The notes: generated from the letters alone by a model not told the origin. DNA of 64,000 nucleotides from Catenuloplanes niger (GCF_031458255.1 NZ_JAVDYC010000001.1:2799001-2863000); one strand, 5' to 3'. Shown: positions 8,790 through 16,657, numbered from the stretch's first letter. Program-made: numbers and translations.

Positions 8790-9086
8790 ATGGCTGTTGT
8801 GAAGATCAATGCGATTGACGTGCCGGACGGCGCGGGCCCGGAGCTGGAGAAGCGGTTCGCGGCGCGGCAGGGCGCGGTGGAGAACTCCAAGGGCTTCCTC
8901 GGGTTCGAACTGCTGCGGCCGGTGAGCGGCGAGACCCGCTACTTCGTCTACACCAAGTGGGAGACGGAAGAGGACTACCAGGCCTGGGCACAGGGCTCCG
9001 GGCGCGCGGCCCACGCGGGCGAGCGGTCCCGCCCGGTGGCGAGCGGCGCGAGCCTGCTGGAGTTCGAGGTCGTCCAGAACGCCTGA
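8790..9086 (+). CDS. mhuD: MhuD-type haem-degrading monooxygenase
   Basis: This 98-residue dimeric ferredoxin-like (ABM) protein closely follows mycobacterial MhuD along its whole length: VVKINAIDVPDGAGPELEKRFA, ENSKGFLGFELLRPV, AAHAG.R..PVASGASLLEFEVV. The residues known to matter in MhuD are all at the same positions: Asn7, Trp66 and His75 (the haem ligand). MhuD opens the haem ring and releases iron, giving mycobilin products without carbon monoxide. The ATG at 8790 gives the family's exact N-terminus. The gene stands alone between repeat-rich gaps, with no haem transport genes beside it. Confidence 0.93.
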   Translation: MAVVKINAIDVPDGAGPELEKRFAARQGAVENSKGFLGFELLRPVSGETRYFVYTKWETEEDYQAWAQGSGRAAHAGERSRPVASGASLLEFEVVQNA

Positions 9087-9305
9087 CCACCACCGGCGAC
9101 CGGCCGCCCGCAGCCGACAACGGGCCGCTGCCGTCGCCAAACCGCAGGCCGCCCGTGAGGCTGGTGGCCCACCGAACCATCGGCCGCACACCAGGCTGTG
9201 GCCGGGCACCTGCCCTACCGGCCTTCCCGAGAACCGGTCCACCCGACCGGGAAGCGGGCAAGCCGGAGACCGGCCGGTTCCTCGGCGGGCCGGGTGGGGC
9301 CGCCC

Positions 9306-9369
9306 GGAAACCGGCCCGCCTGAAAACCGGCCTGCCCGGAAACCAACCTCGCTGGAAAAGCGGACTCGC
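9306..9369. repeat. 16-bp tandem repeat, four units
   Basis: Units begin at 9306, 9322, 9338 and 9354, each opening with GGAAACC or a close variant (GAAAACC, GGAAAAG), at an exact 16-base period. The array lies in the convergent gap between mhuD and the GAF-ANTAR gene and touches the latter's stop codon. The unit sequence drifts towards the array's end. Confidence 0.6.
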
Positions 9370-10370
9370 TAGGAACCGGAGCGGCGCTGGGCGGTCTCGA
9401 GCAGGCGTTCGGCGACCACCCGGGGGCTGACGGCCAGGCGGGTGGCGGTCTCGTCGATGACCTCGAAGGCCTCGGCGGGGCCGCACCCGCGCTGGGCCAT
9501 GATCAGGCCGACGGCGTGGTTGACGGTGGCGTCGGAGGGTTCCTGGGCGACCAGCGGCGGCGTGGTCTCCTCGGCTCGGCGCAGCACCTCGCCGAGCAGC
9601 AGCGCGGCTTGGCCGGCGATGGCCAGGGCGGCGACCATCCGGCCGGGTCCGGCGGCGTCCGGCTCGGTGAGGTAGAGCGTGAGCGCGCCGACCGCGTCCC
9701 GGTTCACGTCGATCGGGAGCGCTATCGCGGTGCGCAGGCCGGCCCCGACCGCGGCCGGCTGGAGGGCGGGCCAGCGCTCGTCGGTGTACAGGTCCGTGCT
9801 GACCACCGGCTCGCGGGTGTGGATGGCGTCCAGCGACGGTCCCGCGGCCTCGTCCTGCTGCGCATCGTCGATCTTGCGGCGGCTGGTCTCGGACGACGCG
9901 GAGACCGCGGGACGGCCCTCGGTGATCAGCAGAGCCGAACAGCGGACGACGCCGGGTACGGCGAAGGCGGCGAACCGCGACAGGTCGGCCAGCGCCGACT
10001 CAATGTCCGTGGCGCCGAGCAGCATCGCGGTCAGCTCGTGCAGCAGCCCCACCAGCTCCACGCTGTGCGGCCCGGAAGACTCCGGCCCGGACGCGCCCGG
10101 GCCGAAAGGCCCCGGTCCGGAAGAGTCGGAAGACTGCGGCCCGGAAGGCTCGAAGGACTCAGACCCGGACCCGGACCCGGAAAACCCCGGCCCGGAGGAG
10201 TCGGGCCCCGCAGAGCCAGGCCCGGAGGACGCCGGGCCGGCAGACCCGAAACCCGCGGCCCCGAGGCCCGTGGTCTCGAAATCCGCGGACCCGAAGCCCG
10301 TGGCCCCGAAGCCGGTGGCCCCGAAGCGCCCGGCGGTATCAGCCCCATCGTCGTCGACGGCGAAAATCAC
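9369..10370 (-). CDS. GAF-ANTAR domain regulator with a low-complexity N-terminus
   Basis: The C-terminal 60 residues are an ANTAR RNA-binding antiterminator domain (VNHAVGLIMAQRGCGPAEAFEVIDETATRLAVSPRVVAERLL). Before it is a GAF sensor domain (roughly residues 105-260: ELVGLLHELTAMLLGATDIESALADLSRFA...). GAF-ANTAR proteins bind paired RNA hairpins and prevent termination in response to a ligand or redox signal. The first ~100 residues are almost only Gly, Ser, Ala, Pro and Phe (FGATGFGATGFGS..., SSGPGSAGPDSSGPG) and are encoded by short tandem repeats. This region may be a disordered leader, or translation may start near GTG 10061. The start shown (GTG 10370) has no clear ribosome-binding site. 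Confidence 0.83.
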   Translation of the reverse strand: MIFAVDDDGADTAGRFGATGFGATGFGSADFETTGLGAAGFGSAGPASSGPGSAGPDSSGPGFSGSGSGSESFEPSGPQSSDSSGPGPFGPGASGPESSGPHSVELVGLLHELTAMLLGATDIESALADLSRFAAFAVPGVVRCSALLITEGRPAVSASSETSRRKIDDAQQDEAAGPSLDAIHTREPVVSTDLYTDERWPALQPAAVGAGLRTAIALPIDVNRDAVGALTLYLTEPDAAGPGRMVAALAIAGQAALLLGEVLRRAEETTPPLVAQEPSDATVNHAVGLIMAQRGCGPAEAFEVIDETATRLAVSPRVVAERLLETAQRRSGS

Positions 10371-10379
10371 CCGGCAACG

Positions 10380-10748
10380 TTACCAGCGCTCCCGCCGAGT
10401 CGCCGTGCGGCTGATCGACATCTGTGACAAGGTCGCGGGTTTGGCCCCCGCCTCGAAGCGGGTCCAGTGCCCGGCGTTCTCGTACCGTCGCACGCCCCGG
10501 TGGTAGATCCGCACGCCCACCACCACGCACGCCCCCGCGACCACCGGTGTGACCAGCGCGGTCCACCGGCTCCGGTCCGGGTCGAGGTGCCAGGAGACCG
10601 GGAAGAACGCGGTGAACGCGAACGGCACCACCAGCGACAGCATCCCGCGCACCGCCACGCCGTAGAGCCTCAGCGGGTACCGCGCCGGCGTACCCATGTG
10701 GTTGATCGCCATGGCGAAGCCGGAATGCGGCCGCCCCCGCCGGCGACA
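10380..10748 (-). pseudogene. C-terminal remnant of an ABC-2 family transporter permease
   Basis: About 110-120 codons resemble the end of actinobacterial ABC-2 (DUF990-like) permeases: TPARYPLRLYGVAVRGMLSLVVPFAFTAFFPVSW, then VTPVVAGACVVVGVRIYHRGVRRYENAGHW. This corresponds to the last two membrane helices and the conserved (L/V)RRYESAG end. Full-length relatives have about 260 residues with six helices, so most of the gene is missing, and no ATPase gene is present. An apparent ATG at 10712 exists, but the frame stays open upstream, consistent with a truncated relic. It lies between the GAF-ANTAR gene and mscR. Confidence 0.6.
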
Positions 10749-10872
10749 TGCCTCGATGTTCGCCGGCCCTGCGCGACGGGGTCGACGCGATTAATCCGCG
10801 CAAGGAGGCGCGATTCCCACAACCGCTGTGTTACGGATTGACGGCGAAAATGACAAGACGAAGGAGGACACC

Positions 10873-11961
10873 GTGAGCCAGACAGTCCGCGGGGTTATCG
10901 CTCGCGCGAAGAACGCAGAGGTCGAGGTGGTCTCGATCGTCGTTCCCGACCCGGGTCCCGGCGAAGCGGTCGTGAGGATCCAGACGTGCGGGGTCTGCCA
11001 CACCGACCTGCACTACAAGCAGGGCGGGATCAACGACGACTTCCCGTTCCTGCTCGGTCACGAGGCGGCCGGCACGGTGGAGTCGGTCGGCGCGGGCGTG
11101 ACCGAGGTGGCTCCCGGCGACTTCGTGGTGCTCAACTGGCGCGCGGTCTGCGGTGACTGCCGGGCCTGCCGCCGGGGCAAGCCGCAGTACTGCTTCGCCA
11201 CCCACAACGCGAAGCAGCCGATGACGCTGGAGGACGGCACGCCGCTCTCGCCCGCGCTCGGCATCGGCGCGTTCATCGAGAAGACGCTGGTCGCGGCCGG
11301 CCAGTGCACGAAGGTCGACCCGGCGGCCCGCCCGGCCGCGGTCGGCCTGCTCGGCTGCGGCGTGATGGCCGGCATCGGCGCCGCGATCAACACCGGCGGC
11401 GTGCAGCGCGGCGACTCGGTCGCGGTGATCGGCTGCGGCGGCGTCGGTGACGGCGCGATCGCGGGTGCGGCGCTGGCCGGCGCGACCACGATCATCGCGG
11501 TCGACACCGACGACCGGAAGCTGGAGTGGGCCAAGGGCTTCGGCGCCACCCACACGGTCAACGCACGCGAGGGCGACGTGGTCGCGGCGATCCAGGGGCT
11601 GACCGGCGGCTTCGGCGCGGACGTGGTGATCGACGCGGTCGGCCGCCCGGAGACCTGGAAACAGGCGTTCTACGCCCGCGACCTGGCCGGCACCGTGGTG
11701 CTGGTGGGCGTGCCCACGCCGGAGATGAAGATCCCGGAGATCCCGCTGCTGGACGTGTTCGGCCGCGGCGGCGCGCTCAAGTCCAGCTGGTACGGCGACT
11801 GCCTGCCGACCCGCGACTTCCCGATGCTGACCGAGCTCTACCGCCAGGGCCGGCTGGACCTGGACGCGTTCGTCTCCGAGGAGATCGGCCTGGAGCAGGT
11901 CGAGGAGGCGTTCACCAAGATGCACCGCGGTGACGTCCTCCGCTCGGTGGTGGTCCTCTGA
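10873..11961 (+). CDS. mscR: S-(hydroxymethyl)mycothiol dehydrogenase (formaldehyde detoxification)
   Basis: GTG 10873 follows AAGGAGG (10861-10867). This 362-residue zinc-dependent alcohol dehydrogenase (class III-like MDR) has catalytic zinc ligands in CGVCHTD and GHEAAG, a structural zinc loop [15 protein letters not shown], and a Rossmann motif [14 protein letters not shown]. The overall sequence is that of the mycothiol-dependent formaldehyde dehydrogenase family. It oxidises the spontaneous mycothiol-formaldehyde adduct with NAD to S-formylmycothiol; nitrosomycothiol reduction is also known for the family. It overlaps the next gene by one base, the same pairing seen for Mycobacterium tuberculosis Rv2259-Rv2260. 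Confidence 0.92.
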   Translation: MSQTVRGVIARAKNAEVEVVSIVVPDPGPGEAVVRIQTCGVCHTDLHYKQGGINDDFPFLLGHEAAGTVESVGAGVTEVAPGDFVVLNWRAVCGDCRACRRGKPQYCFATHNAKQPMTLEDGTPLSPALGIGAFIEKTLVAAGQCTKVDPAARPAAVGLLGCGVMAGIGAAINTGGVQRGDSVAVIGCGGVGDGAIAGAALAGATTIIAVDTDDRKLEWAKGFGATHTVNAREGDVVAAIQGLTGGFGADVVIDAVGRPETWKQAFYARDLAGTVVLVGVPTPEMKIPEIPLLDVFGRGGALKSSWYGDCLPTRDFPMLTELYRQGRLDLDAFVSEEIGLEQVEEAFTKMHRGDVLRSVVVL

Positions 11962-12590
11962 TGCCGGCCCGCATCGACCACACGGTCACGTCCGGCACGT
12001 TCTCGCTGGACGGTCAGACGTTCGACGTCGACAACAACGTCTGGGTGCTCGGCGACGACACCGAGTGCGTGGTGATCGACGCCCCGCACGACGTCGACGC
12101 GATCCTGCGGGTGGTCGGCGGCCGCACGGTGAAGGCGATCCTGGCCACGCATGCGCACGACGACCACGTCCGGCGGGCTCCCGCGCTGGCGGAGGCGACC
12201 GGCGCGCCGATCTGGCTGCACCCGGACGACCTGGTCGTCTGGCGGCTCACCCATCCGGACGTGACGATCGACGGCGAGCTGAGCGACGGCCAGACGATCG
12301 AGGTGGGCGGCGTCGCGCTGCACGTGTTGCACACGCCCGGCCACGCCCCTGGCGCATGCTGCTTCCACGTACCCGCGCTGGGTGCGGTCTTCACCGGGGA
12401 CACGCTGTTCCAGGGCGGCCCGGGCGCGACCGGCCGCAGCTTCAGCAGCTTCGACACGATCGTCGAGTCGATCCGGACGAAGCTGCTGACCCTGCCCGCG
12501 GAGACGGTCGTGCACACCGGGCACGGCGACAGCACGACCATCGGCGCCGAGGCACCCCACCTCGACGAATGGCTCAAAAGAGGGCATTGA
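11961..12590 (+). CDS. MBL-fold metallo-hydrolase paired with mscR
   Basis: This 209-residue metallo-beta-lactamase-fold protein has the zinc motif HAHDDH (about residues 62-67), then HTPGHAPG, GVFTGDTLF-like AVFTGDTLF and HTGHGD. Its start codon overlaps the mscR stop (TGATG), so the two are translationally coupled. The Rv2260-like family always accompanies mscR, and a thioesterase role on S-formylmycothiol is a reasonable inference but not proven from sequence. A dispersed repeat copy begins eight bases after the stop. Confidence 0.85.
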   Translation: MPARIDHTVTSGTFSLDGQTFDVDNNVWVLGDDTECVVIDAPHDVDAILRVVGGRTVKAILATHAHDDHVRRAPALAEATGAPIWLHPDDLVVWRLTHPDVTIDGELSDGQTIEVGGVALHVLHTPGHAPGACCFHVPALGAVFTGDTLFQGGPGATGRSFSSFDTIVESIRTKLLTLPAETVVHTGHGDSTTIGAEAPHLDEWLKRGH

Positions 12591-12597
12591 ACCCATC

Positions 12598-12641
12598 TTC
12601 CCGCTTCCGGCGCGGGCACGTTCCCAGTGCTCCCGCGGGCA
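12598..12641 (+). repeat. Dispersed 3' element, copy B
   Basis: CCCGCTTCCGGCG and GCTCCCGCGGGCA blocks occur in the same order and on the same strand as the preceding hydrolase gene, 8 bases beyond its stop. The spacer is 16 bases instead of 15. The flanking CACCGGTCGG is shared with copy D. Confidence 0.72.
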
Positions 12642-12704
12642 CCGGTCGGCCGCGGGCGGCCTCCCTGCACGTCCCGCGGTGGTCCCGCAGACCCGGCCGG
12701 ACGG

Positions 12705-12908
12705 TCAGTCCGGTGGCTCCTGCGACGCGCCGGCGGCCTCGACCGACGTGCGGTGCTCGACGAACGAGTCGGGCGCCGCCGTCGAGTCGGCCGTCCGCTC
12801 GTCCGACTCCAGCAGGATCTCCTCCGCCTGCGCCTCCACGTCGTCACTGCCGACGCGACGCTCCTCGGGCAGCAGCGACGCGGCCCGGCTCTCCACCCGA
12901 TCAGTCAT
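12705..12908 (-). CDS. Small acidic protein of unknown function
   Basis: This 67-residue frame starts with ATG at 12908, preceded on the minus strand by GAGAGGGAC (a good ribosome-binding site). The protein is hydrophilic and Glu/Ser-rich (AASLLPEERRVGSDDVEAQAEEILLESDERTADST), with one likely amphipathic helix and a disordered tail. I do not recognise a domain. It lies convergent to the metallo-hydrolase and divergent from the aroG leader. Codon bias and the ribosome-binding site support it as a real gene; a signalling or stress role cannot be inferred. Confidence 0.6.
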   Translation of the reverse strand: MTDRVESRAASLLPEERRVGSDDVEAQAEEILLESDERTADSTAAPDSFVEHRTSVEAAGASQEPPD

Positions 12909-12997
12909 GTCCCTCTCGTACCCACGAAGAGGGTGTTCAGTCACCATCACGACCCTGATGGCAGACGAGCGGCGCCGGACGCGGTAAGGTATCCGGC

Positions 12998-13063
12998 GTG
13001 ACGAAGTCCTTTTATTGGTTTGGGTGGCCGGCCCTGAGCGCCGGTGACTCGACCCTGGTCTGA
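12998..13063 (+). CDS. Aromatic-residue leader peptide of the DAHP synthase gene
   Basis: GTG 12998 opens a 21-codon frame ending TGA 13061-13063. Residues 5-10 read FYWFGW, so all three aromatic amino acids lie within six codons, which is very unlikely by chance in this GC-rich genome. The frame lies upstream of a rho-independent terminator and the aroG gene, the arrangement of a ribosome-stalling attenuator. An AAGG lies eight bases before the GTG. A possible -10 (TAAGGT, 12985-12990) would place transcription start near the GTG, so leaderless translation is also possible. Confidence 0.82.
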   Translation: MTKSFYWFGWPALSAGDSTLV

Positions 13064-13185
13064 CGTCACCACAGCCTTCAGAGAGCCGGCAAGGGCAGGG
13101 AGCTTCTTCCCTGCCCTTTTCGCATGCGACAGAACACGCTGCCCGGCTCTCCAGGTCACCGGCCCTGGGGCGGGCCGGTGAAAGG
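13025..13185 (+). promoter_or_regulatory. Transcription attenuator with alternative RNA structures upstream of aroG
   Basis: Several mutually exclusive pairings are visible. CCGGTGAC (13041-13048, inside the leader frame) can pair with GTCACCGG (13155-13162), and CCGGCCC (13028-13034) with GGGCCGG (13172-13178). GAGAGCCGG (13081-13089) can pair with CCGGCTCTC (13143-13151), which encloses the terminator. CACCGGCCC (13157-13165) and GGGCCGGTG (13172-13180) form a hairpin directly before the AAAGG ribosome-binding site of aroG. Ribosome stalling at the FYWFGW codons would change which pairs form. The mechanism is inferred from the layout. Confidence 0.7.
13091..13120 (+). terminator. Intrinsic terminator within the aroG leader
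   Basis: AAGGGCAGGGA (13091-13101) pairs perfectly over 11 bp with TCCCTGCCCTT (13108-13118) across a GCTTCT loop, and TTTT ends at 13120. It lies between the leader peptide and aroG, so read-through must be regulated for aroG to be expressed. Confidence 0.85.
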
Positions 13186-13194
13186 AAATCTGCA

Positions 13195-14271
13195 ATGACG
13201 TCCTCACAACGGGTCACCGATCAGCGGATCGACAAGGTCGTTCCGCTGATGACCCCCGACCTGCTCCACCACCACCTGCCGTTGAGCGAGGAGCTGGCCG
13301 ACCGCGTGGTCGAGGGCCGCCGCGCGGTCGCCCGCGTCCTCGACGGCGAGGACGACCGGCTGATCGTCGTGGTCGGCCCGTGCTCGGTGCACGACCCGGC
13401 CGCCGCGCTCGACTACGCCCGCCGGCTGCGCCCGGTCGCCGAGCGGCTCTCCGACGACCTGCTGATCGTGATGCGCGTCTACTTCGAGAAGCCGCGCTCC
13501 ACGGTCGGCTGGAAGGGCCTGATCAACGACCCGGCGCTGGACGGTTCCGGAGACGTCAACACCGGCCTGCGCGTCGCCCGTCAGCTGCTGCTCCAGGTGC
13601 TGGAGCTGGGCCTGCCGGTCGGCTGCGAGTTCCTCGACCCGATCACGCCGCAGTTCATCGCGGACACCGTGGCCTGGGGCGCGATCGGCGCGCGCACGGT
13701 GGAGAGCCAGGTGCACCGCCAGCTCTCGTCCGGCCTGTCGATGCCGATCGGCATGAAGAACCGCCCGGACGGCGCGATCAGCACCGCGATCGACGCGATC
13801 AACGCGGCCGCCGTGCCGCACGTGTTCCCCGGCATCGCGATGTCCGGTACGCCGGCGATCCTGCACACCCGCGGCAACGCGGACTGCCACCTGGTGCTGC
13901 GCGGCGGCAACGACGGCCCGAACTACGACGCGGACTCGGTCGGCGGCGCGCTGGCGCTGCTGCGCAAGGCCGGCCTGCCGGAGCGGTTGATCATCGACTG
14001 CAGCCACGCGAACAGCGGCAAGGACCACCGCCGCCAGCCGCTGGTGGCCGCGGACGTGGCCGAGCAGCTCAAGGCCGGCAACCGGGGCATCTCCGGCGTG
14101 ATGCTGGAGTCGTTCCTGGAGCCGGGCCGGCAGGAGCTGGACCCGACGCGCGAGCTGACCTACGGTCAGTCGGTCACGGACGCGTGCCTCGGCTGGGAGC
14201 AGACCGAGCCCGTGCTCGACCTGCTCGCGTCCGCGGCCGCCGCCCGCCGCGCCGCGGTCGCCGTCGCCTGA
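13195..14271 (+). CDS. aroG: 3-deoxy-7-phosphoheptulonate synthase, class I (AroG/F/H type)
   Basis: This 358-residue enzyme of the shikimate pathway condenses phosphoenolpyruvate and erythrose-4-phosphate. The class I signatures are present: VVGPCSVHDP, MRVYFEKPRSTVGWKGLINDP, GCEFLDPITPQ, WGAIGARTVESQ(V)HR, GMKNRPDG, ILHTRGNADCHLVLRGG and IIDCSHANSGKDHRRQ. Actinobacteria commonly use the unrelated class II enzyme, so this class I form may be an additional, separately regulated isoenzyme. It starts at ATG 13195 after AAAGGAAA. Expression is probably controlled by the attenuator upstream; a 12-bp hairpin follows the gene. Confidence 0.93.
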   Translation: MTSSQRVTDQRIDKVVPLMTPDLLHHHLPLSEELADRVVEGRRAVARVLDGEDDRLIVVVGPCSVHDPAAALDYARRLRPVAERLSDDLLIVMRVYFEKPRSTVGWKGLINDPALDGSGDVNTGLRVARQLLLQVLELGLPVGCEFLDPITPQFIADTVAWGAIGARTVESQVHRQLSSGLSMPIGMKNRPDGAISTAIDAINAAAVPHVFPGIAMSGTPAILHTRGNADCHLVLRGGNDGPNYDADSVGGALALLRKAGLPERLIIDCSHANSGKDHRRQPLVAADVAEQLKAGNRGISGVMLESFLEPGRQELDPTRELTYGQSVTDACLGWEQTEPVLDLLASAAAARRAAVAVA

Positions 14272-14335
14272 CCGGCCCGCCGGTCACGGGAGCCACCCGG
14301 TGCCACCGCACGAGCGCGCTGCCCCGGACACAGCG

Positions 14336-14366
14336 ACGCCCCGCCGGAATGATCCCGGCGGGGCGT
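14336..14366 (+). terminator. 12-bp perfect hairpin after aroG
   Basis: ACGCCCCGCCGG (14336-14347) pairs with CCGGCGGGGCGT (14355-14366) across AATGATC. There is no T-tract, as is common in actinobacterial terminators. The remaining gap to 14547 shows nothing else recognisable. Confidence 0.7.
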
Positions 14367-14547
14367 GCACCGTAAGGGTGTCGGTGTGCCGGTCGCCTCG
14401 CGGCGAGTGGCGCGACGCGGCTCCTGCCGAACGGTATTCCGCGAAGGCTGTTAGGTGAGGCCCGGGGACACTGCGCACACCGACACCTGACTCAACCATC
14501 GGCCATGGGTGCCTGTTCCTGAGGCCGATGTATCGGGAATCACATGA

Positions 14548-14934
14548 TCAGCCGTCCCGCAGCCGCTGCGGGTCGACCTCCCGGCCCGGGTGCCGGGTGA
14601 GGTACTCGGTCTCCAGGTCCGCGGTGCGGCGCAGGTGGGTGGCGAGCGCCGCGTCGGACGCGTGCCGCAACGTGTCCAGCCTGGTCCGGTGCAGGCTGGC
14701 CATCTCACGGGTGAGGTCCTCGTCGGACAGGTCCGCCGGGTCCACCCCGATCTCCTCGTGCGAGTCGCCCGCCGGTCCCTTCCGGTGGTCGCCGTCCCAC
14801 TCGTCCACGCGCTGCTCCGGGCTCGCGTCCGGCAGCGTGGTCTGCTCCGGAGTGGGCGGCCCGTCCGGGTTCGGGTGAAACGCGGTGCCCGAGGCCGACG
14901 GCGAACCGTCGCTGTAACGCACTGAGTCGGTCAT
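14548..14934 (-). CDS. DUF6158 family protein
   Basis: The ATG at 14934 is preceded by GAGGAGAGGGG. The 128-residue hydrophilic protein has a disordered first half (Pro, Asp, Ser, Gly) and a conserved helical C-terminal half, LSDEDLTREMASLHRTRLDTLRHASDAALATHLRRTADLETEYLTRHPGRE. I recognise this as the DUF6158 type found in Micromonosporaceae, where it occurs as a single gene without known function. The helical half could be a small dimerisation module. It is convergent with aroG. Confidence 0.72.
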   Translation of the reverse strand: MTDSVRYSDGSPSASGTAFHPNPDGPPTPEQTTLPDASPEQRVDEWDGDHRKGPAGDSHEEIGVDPADLSDEDLTREMASLHRTRLDTLRHASDAALATHLRRTADLETEYLTRHPGREVDPQRLRDG

Positions 14935-14997
14935 CACTGCCCCTCTCCTCAATGAGTCAACGGTTGCCCGATCGCCACGTCCCCAAACACTCGGCAG

Positions 14998-15738
14998 CTA
15001 GAGGCTGGCCTGCGCGTACACCGCGATGGCGTCCCGCAGGAACTCGGCCAGCCGGGGATCCCGCGCGTCGAACCGGGCCCGGAAGTCCGGGCTGTCGACG
15101 TAGAGCCGGCCCAGCCCGGTGTACGACTCCCGGTCCGGCGTCCAGTGCCGCGTGATCCACCGGTAGTGGTCCGCGATGACCGCCTGCACCGCCGGCGACT
15201 CCGGCGCGGAGTCCAGCAGCGCGACCACGCGGTCCTCGATCCCGGCCCACTCCGCCCGCAGCTCGGCACCCTGGCCGGCGGTACGCTCCCGGCTCTCCGC
15301 GATGGCCGTGGCCGCGCCGGCGCCGTACCGCTCGATCAGCTCCGCCTCGTAGCGGGCCTGCCGGTCCGCGTCGAAGCCCTCGAAGAGCTGTTCCGTGCTC
15401 ATCTCCGTTCCACCTTCCCATTGGGCGATGGTGGCCGCGACCGTGCCCGCGAGCCGGTCGAACCGGTCCCGTTCCTCGATCAGCCACCGATGATGACGGC
15501 GGAGTTGCTCGACCCGGTCGGCCTCGCCCGCGACGACGGTGCCGATCGTCTCCAGGCTCATGCCGAGCTCGCGCAGCAGCATGATCTGCTGCAGCCGCAG
15601 CAGTTGCTCCCGCTCGTAGTGCCGCAGCCCACCCGGGCTCACCCGGGCCGGCCGCAGCAGGCCGATGTCGTCGTAATGCCGCAGCGTCCGGGACGTGATC
15701 CCGGCGATGCGCGCCACCTGTGCCGTCGACCAACTCAC
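14998..15738 (-). CDS. MerR family regulator with TipAS ligand-binding domain
   Basis: This 246-residue protein has an N-terminal MerR winged helix (STAQVARIAGITSRTLRHYDDIGLLRPARVSPGGLRHYE, residues 4-43), a dimerisation coiled coil (about 75-115) and a C-terminal TipAS antibiotic-recognition domain (DRQARYEAELIERYG... WITRHWTPDRESYTGLGRLYVDSPDFRARFD). TipAL-type regulators bind structurally varied thiopeptides and activate their own promoter, giving induced drug resistance. The palindrome TTGACGCTGCGTCAA lies just upstream and is the likely autoregulatory site. Confidence 0.9.
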   Translation of the reverse strand: MSWSTAQVARIAGITSRTLRHYDDIGLLRPARVSPGGLRHYEREQLLRLQQIMLLRELGMSLETIGTVVAGEADRVEQLRRHHRWLIEERDRFDRLAGTVAATIAQWEGGTEMSTEQLFEGFDADRQARYEAELIERYGAGAATAIAESRERTAGQGAELRAEWAGIEDRVVALLDSAPESPAVQAVIADHYRWITRHWTPDRESYTGLGRLYVDSPDFRARFDARDPRLAEFLRDAIAVYAQASL

Positions 15739-15755
15739 CGGAACGACGCTACGAG

Positions 15756-15770
15756 TTGACGCTGCGTCAA
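15756..15770. promoter_or_regulatory. Likely operator of the TipA-like MerR regulator
   Basis: TTGACGC and GCGTCAA form a perfect 7-bp inverted repeat around a single T. It lies 18 bases upstream of the regulator start and between the divergent genes at 15738 (-) and 15844 (+). MerR family proteins bind such dyads inside their target promoters. Confidence 0.65.
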
Positions 15771-15843
15771 GCGCAAGCCTTTACCGGACGCCCACTACGA
15801 CGCTGCGTCGGAGACACCGGAGCTCCCCGGTACGCTCGCCTGT

Positions 15844-16197
15844 ATGAAGCGGCTCTGGACACCGCGGTGGATCGCGGTCCACCTCGCCACCGTGCTGCTG
15901 GTGATCGCCTTTTTGGCCCTGGGCTGGTGGCAGCTGTCCCGGGCCGAGGCCGGCGGCAACCCGTCCAGCTGGGGTTACATGCTGGAGTGGCCGGTCTTCG
16001 CCGCCTTCGTGATCTTCCTCTGGGTCCGTGAGGTCCGCGCGGTGCTGCGCCGCGACGCACCCCCCGCCGCCGCACCCGCCCCGGAGCCCGAGGATCCGAA
16101 CCGGCTGAGGGTTCGCCGCCCGGTGCGCACCGAGGCCGTCCGGCGCGCCACCGAACGATCCGCCTACGGTCCGGCGCGTCCCCCCGCCGACCACTGA
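15844..16197 (+). CDS. Small membrane protein, SURF1-like N-terminus
   Basis: This 117-residue protein has two membrane helices, RWIAVHLATVLLVIAFLALGWWQLSRA (residues 9-35) and WPVFAAFVIFLWVREV (about 48-64), followed by a charged Pro/Arg-rich cytoplasmic tail. The first helix with LGWWQLSR resembles the start of SURF1 cytochrome-oxidase assembly proteins, but the rest of that family is missing. This short form is common in actinobacteria next to a DUF3817 gene, as here (10-base gap), which suggests a conserved two-gene membrane unit. The function is not known. Confidence 0.75.
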   Translation: MKRLWTPRWIAVHLATVLLVIAFLALGWWQLSRAEAGGNPSSWGYMLEWPVFAAFVIFLWVREVRAVLRRDAPPAAAPAPEPEDPNRLRVRRPVRTEAVRRATERSAYGPARPPADH

Positions 16198-16207
16198 CGA
16201 CACGCAC

Positions 16208-16576
16208 ATGACTATCCCGGCGCTCGCGCCGGACGAAGGGAAGGCCGCGGTGCGCGGAGCACTGACCCGCTATCGGACGATCGCCTACATCGTCGGCGTG
16301 GTGCTGATCCTGCTCGTGGTGATCGGCATGCCGCTGAAGTACATCTGGGGCCAGCCCGCCGTCGTCCAGGGCATCGGCCCCGCGCACGGCTTCCTCTACA
16401 TGGTCTACCTGATCGCCGCGTTCGACCTCGGCCGCCGCGCGAACTGGCCGCTGAAGCGCATGCTGCTGGTCATGCTCGCCGGCACGGTGCCGTTCCTGTC
16501 CTTCTACGCGGAGCGCGTCGTCACCACGCGCTGGGTCCCCGCCCCGGCCCCCGCCGAGCACCAGCCCACCCACTGA
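16208..16576 (+). CDS. DUF3817 family membrane protein
   Basis: This 122-residue protein has three predicted membrane helices. The family pattern is visible: RYRTIAYIVGVVLILLVVIGMPLKY, GIGPAHGFLYMVYLIAAFDLG and LLVMLAGTVPFLSFYAERVV. The GPxHGxxYxxY motif with a conserved His between helices is the DUF3817 hallmark. Its function is unknown. It follows the preceding small membrane protein by 10 bases and is followed by a convergent hairpin shared with the DUF397 gene. Confidence 0.87.
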   Translation: MTIPALAPDEGKAAVRGALTRYRTIAYIVGVVLILLVVIGMPLKYIWGQPAVVQGIGPAHGFLYMVYLIAAFDLGRRANWPLKRMLLVMLAGTVPFLSFYAERVVTTRWVPAPAPAEHQPTH

Positions 16577-16623
16577 GGACCCGCGTGCCCGACCCCGGAC
16601 ACGCGACCGGCCCCGGACACGCG

Positions 16624-16657
16624 ACCGCCCGGCCGAGCTGACGGCTCGCCGGGCGGT
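16624..16657. terminator. Bidirectional hairpin between DUF3817 and DUF397 genes
   Basis: ACCGCCCGG (16624-16632) pairs with CCGGGCGGT (16649-16657), and an inner CGAGC/GCTCG extends the stem with one bulge. It serves two convergent genes. Confidence 0.65.
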
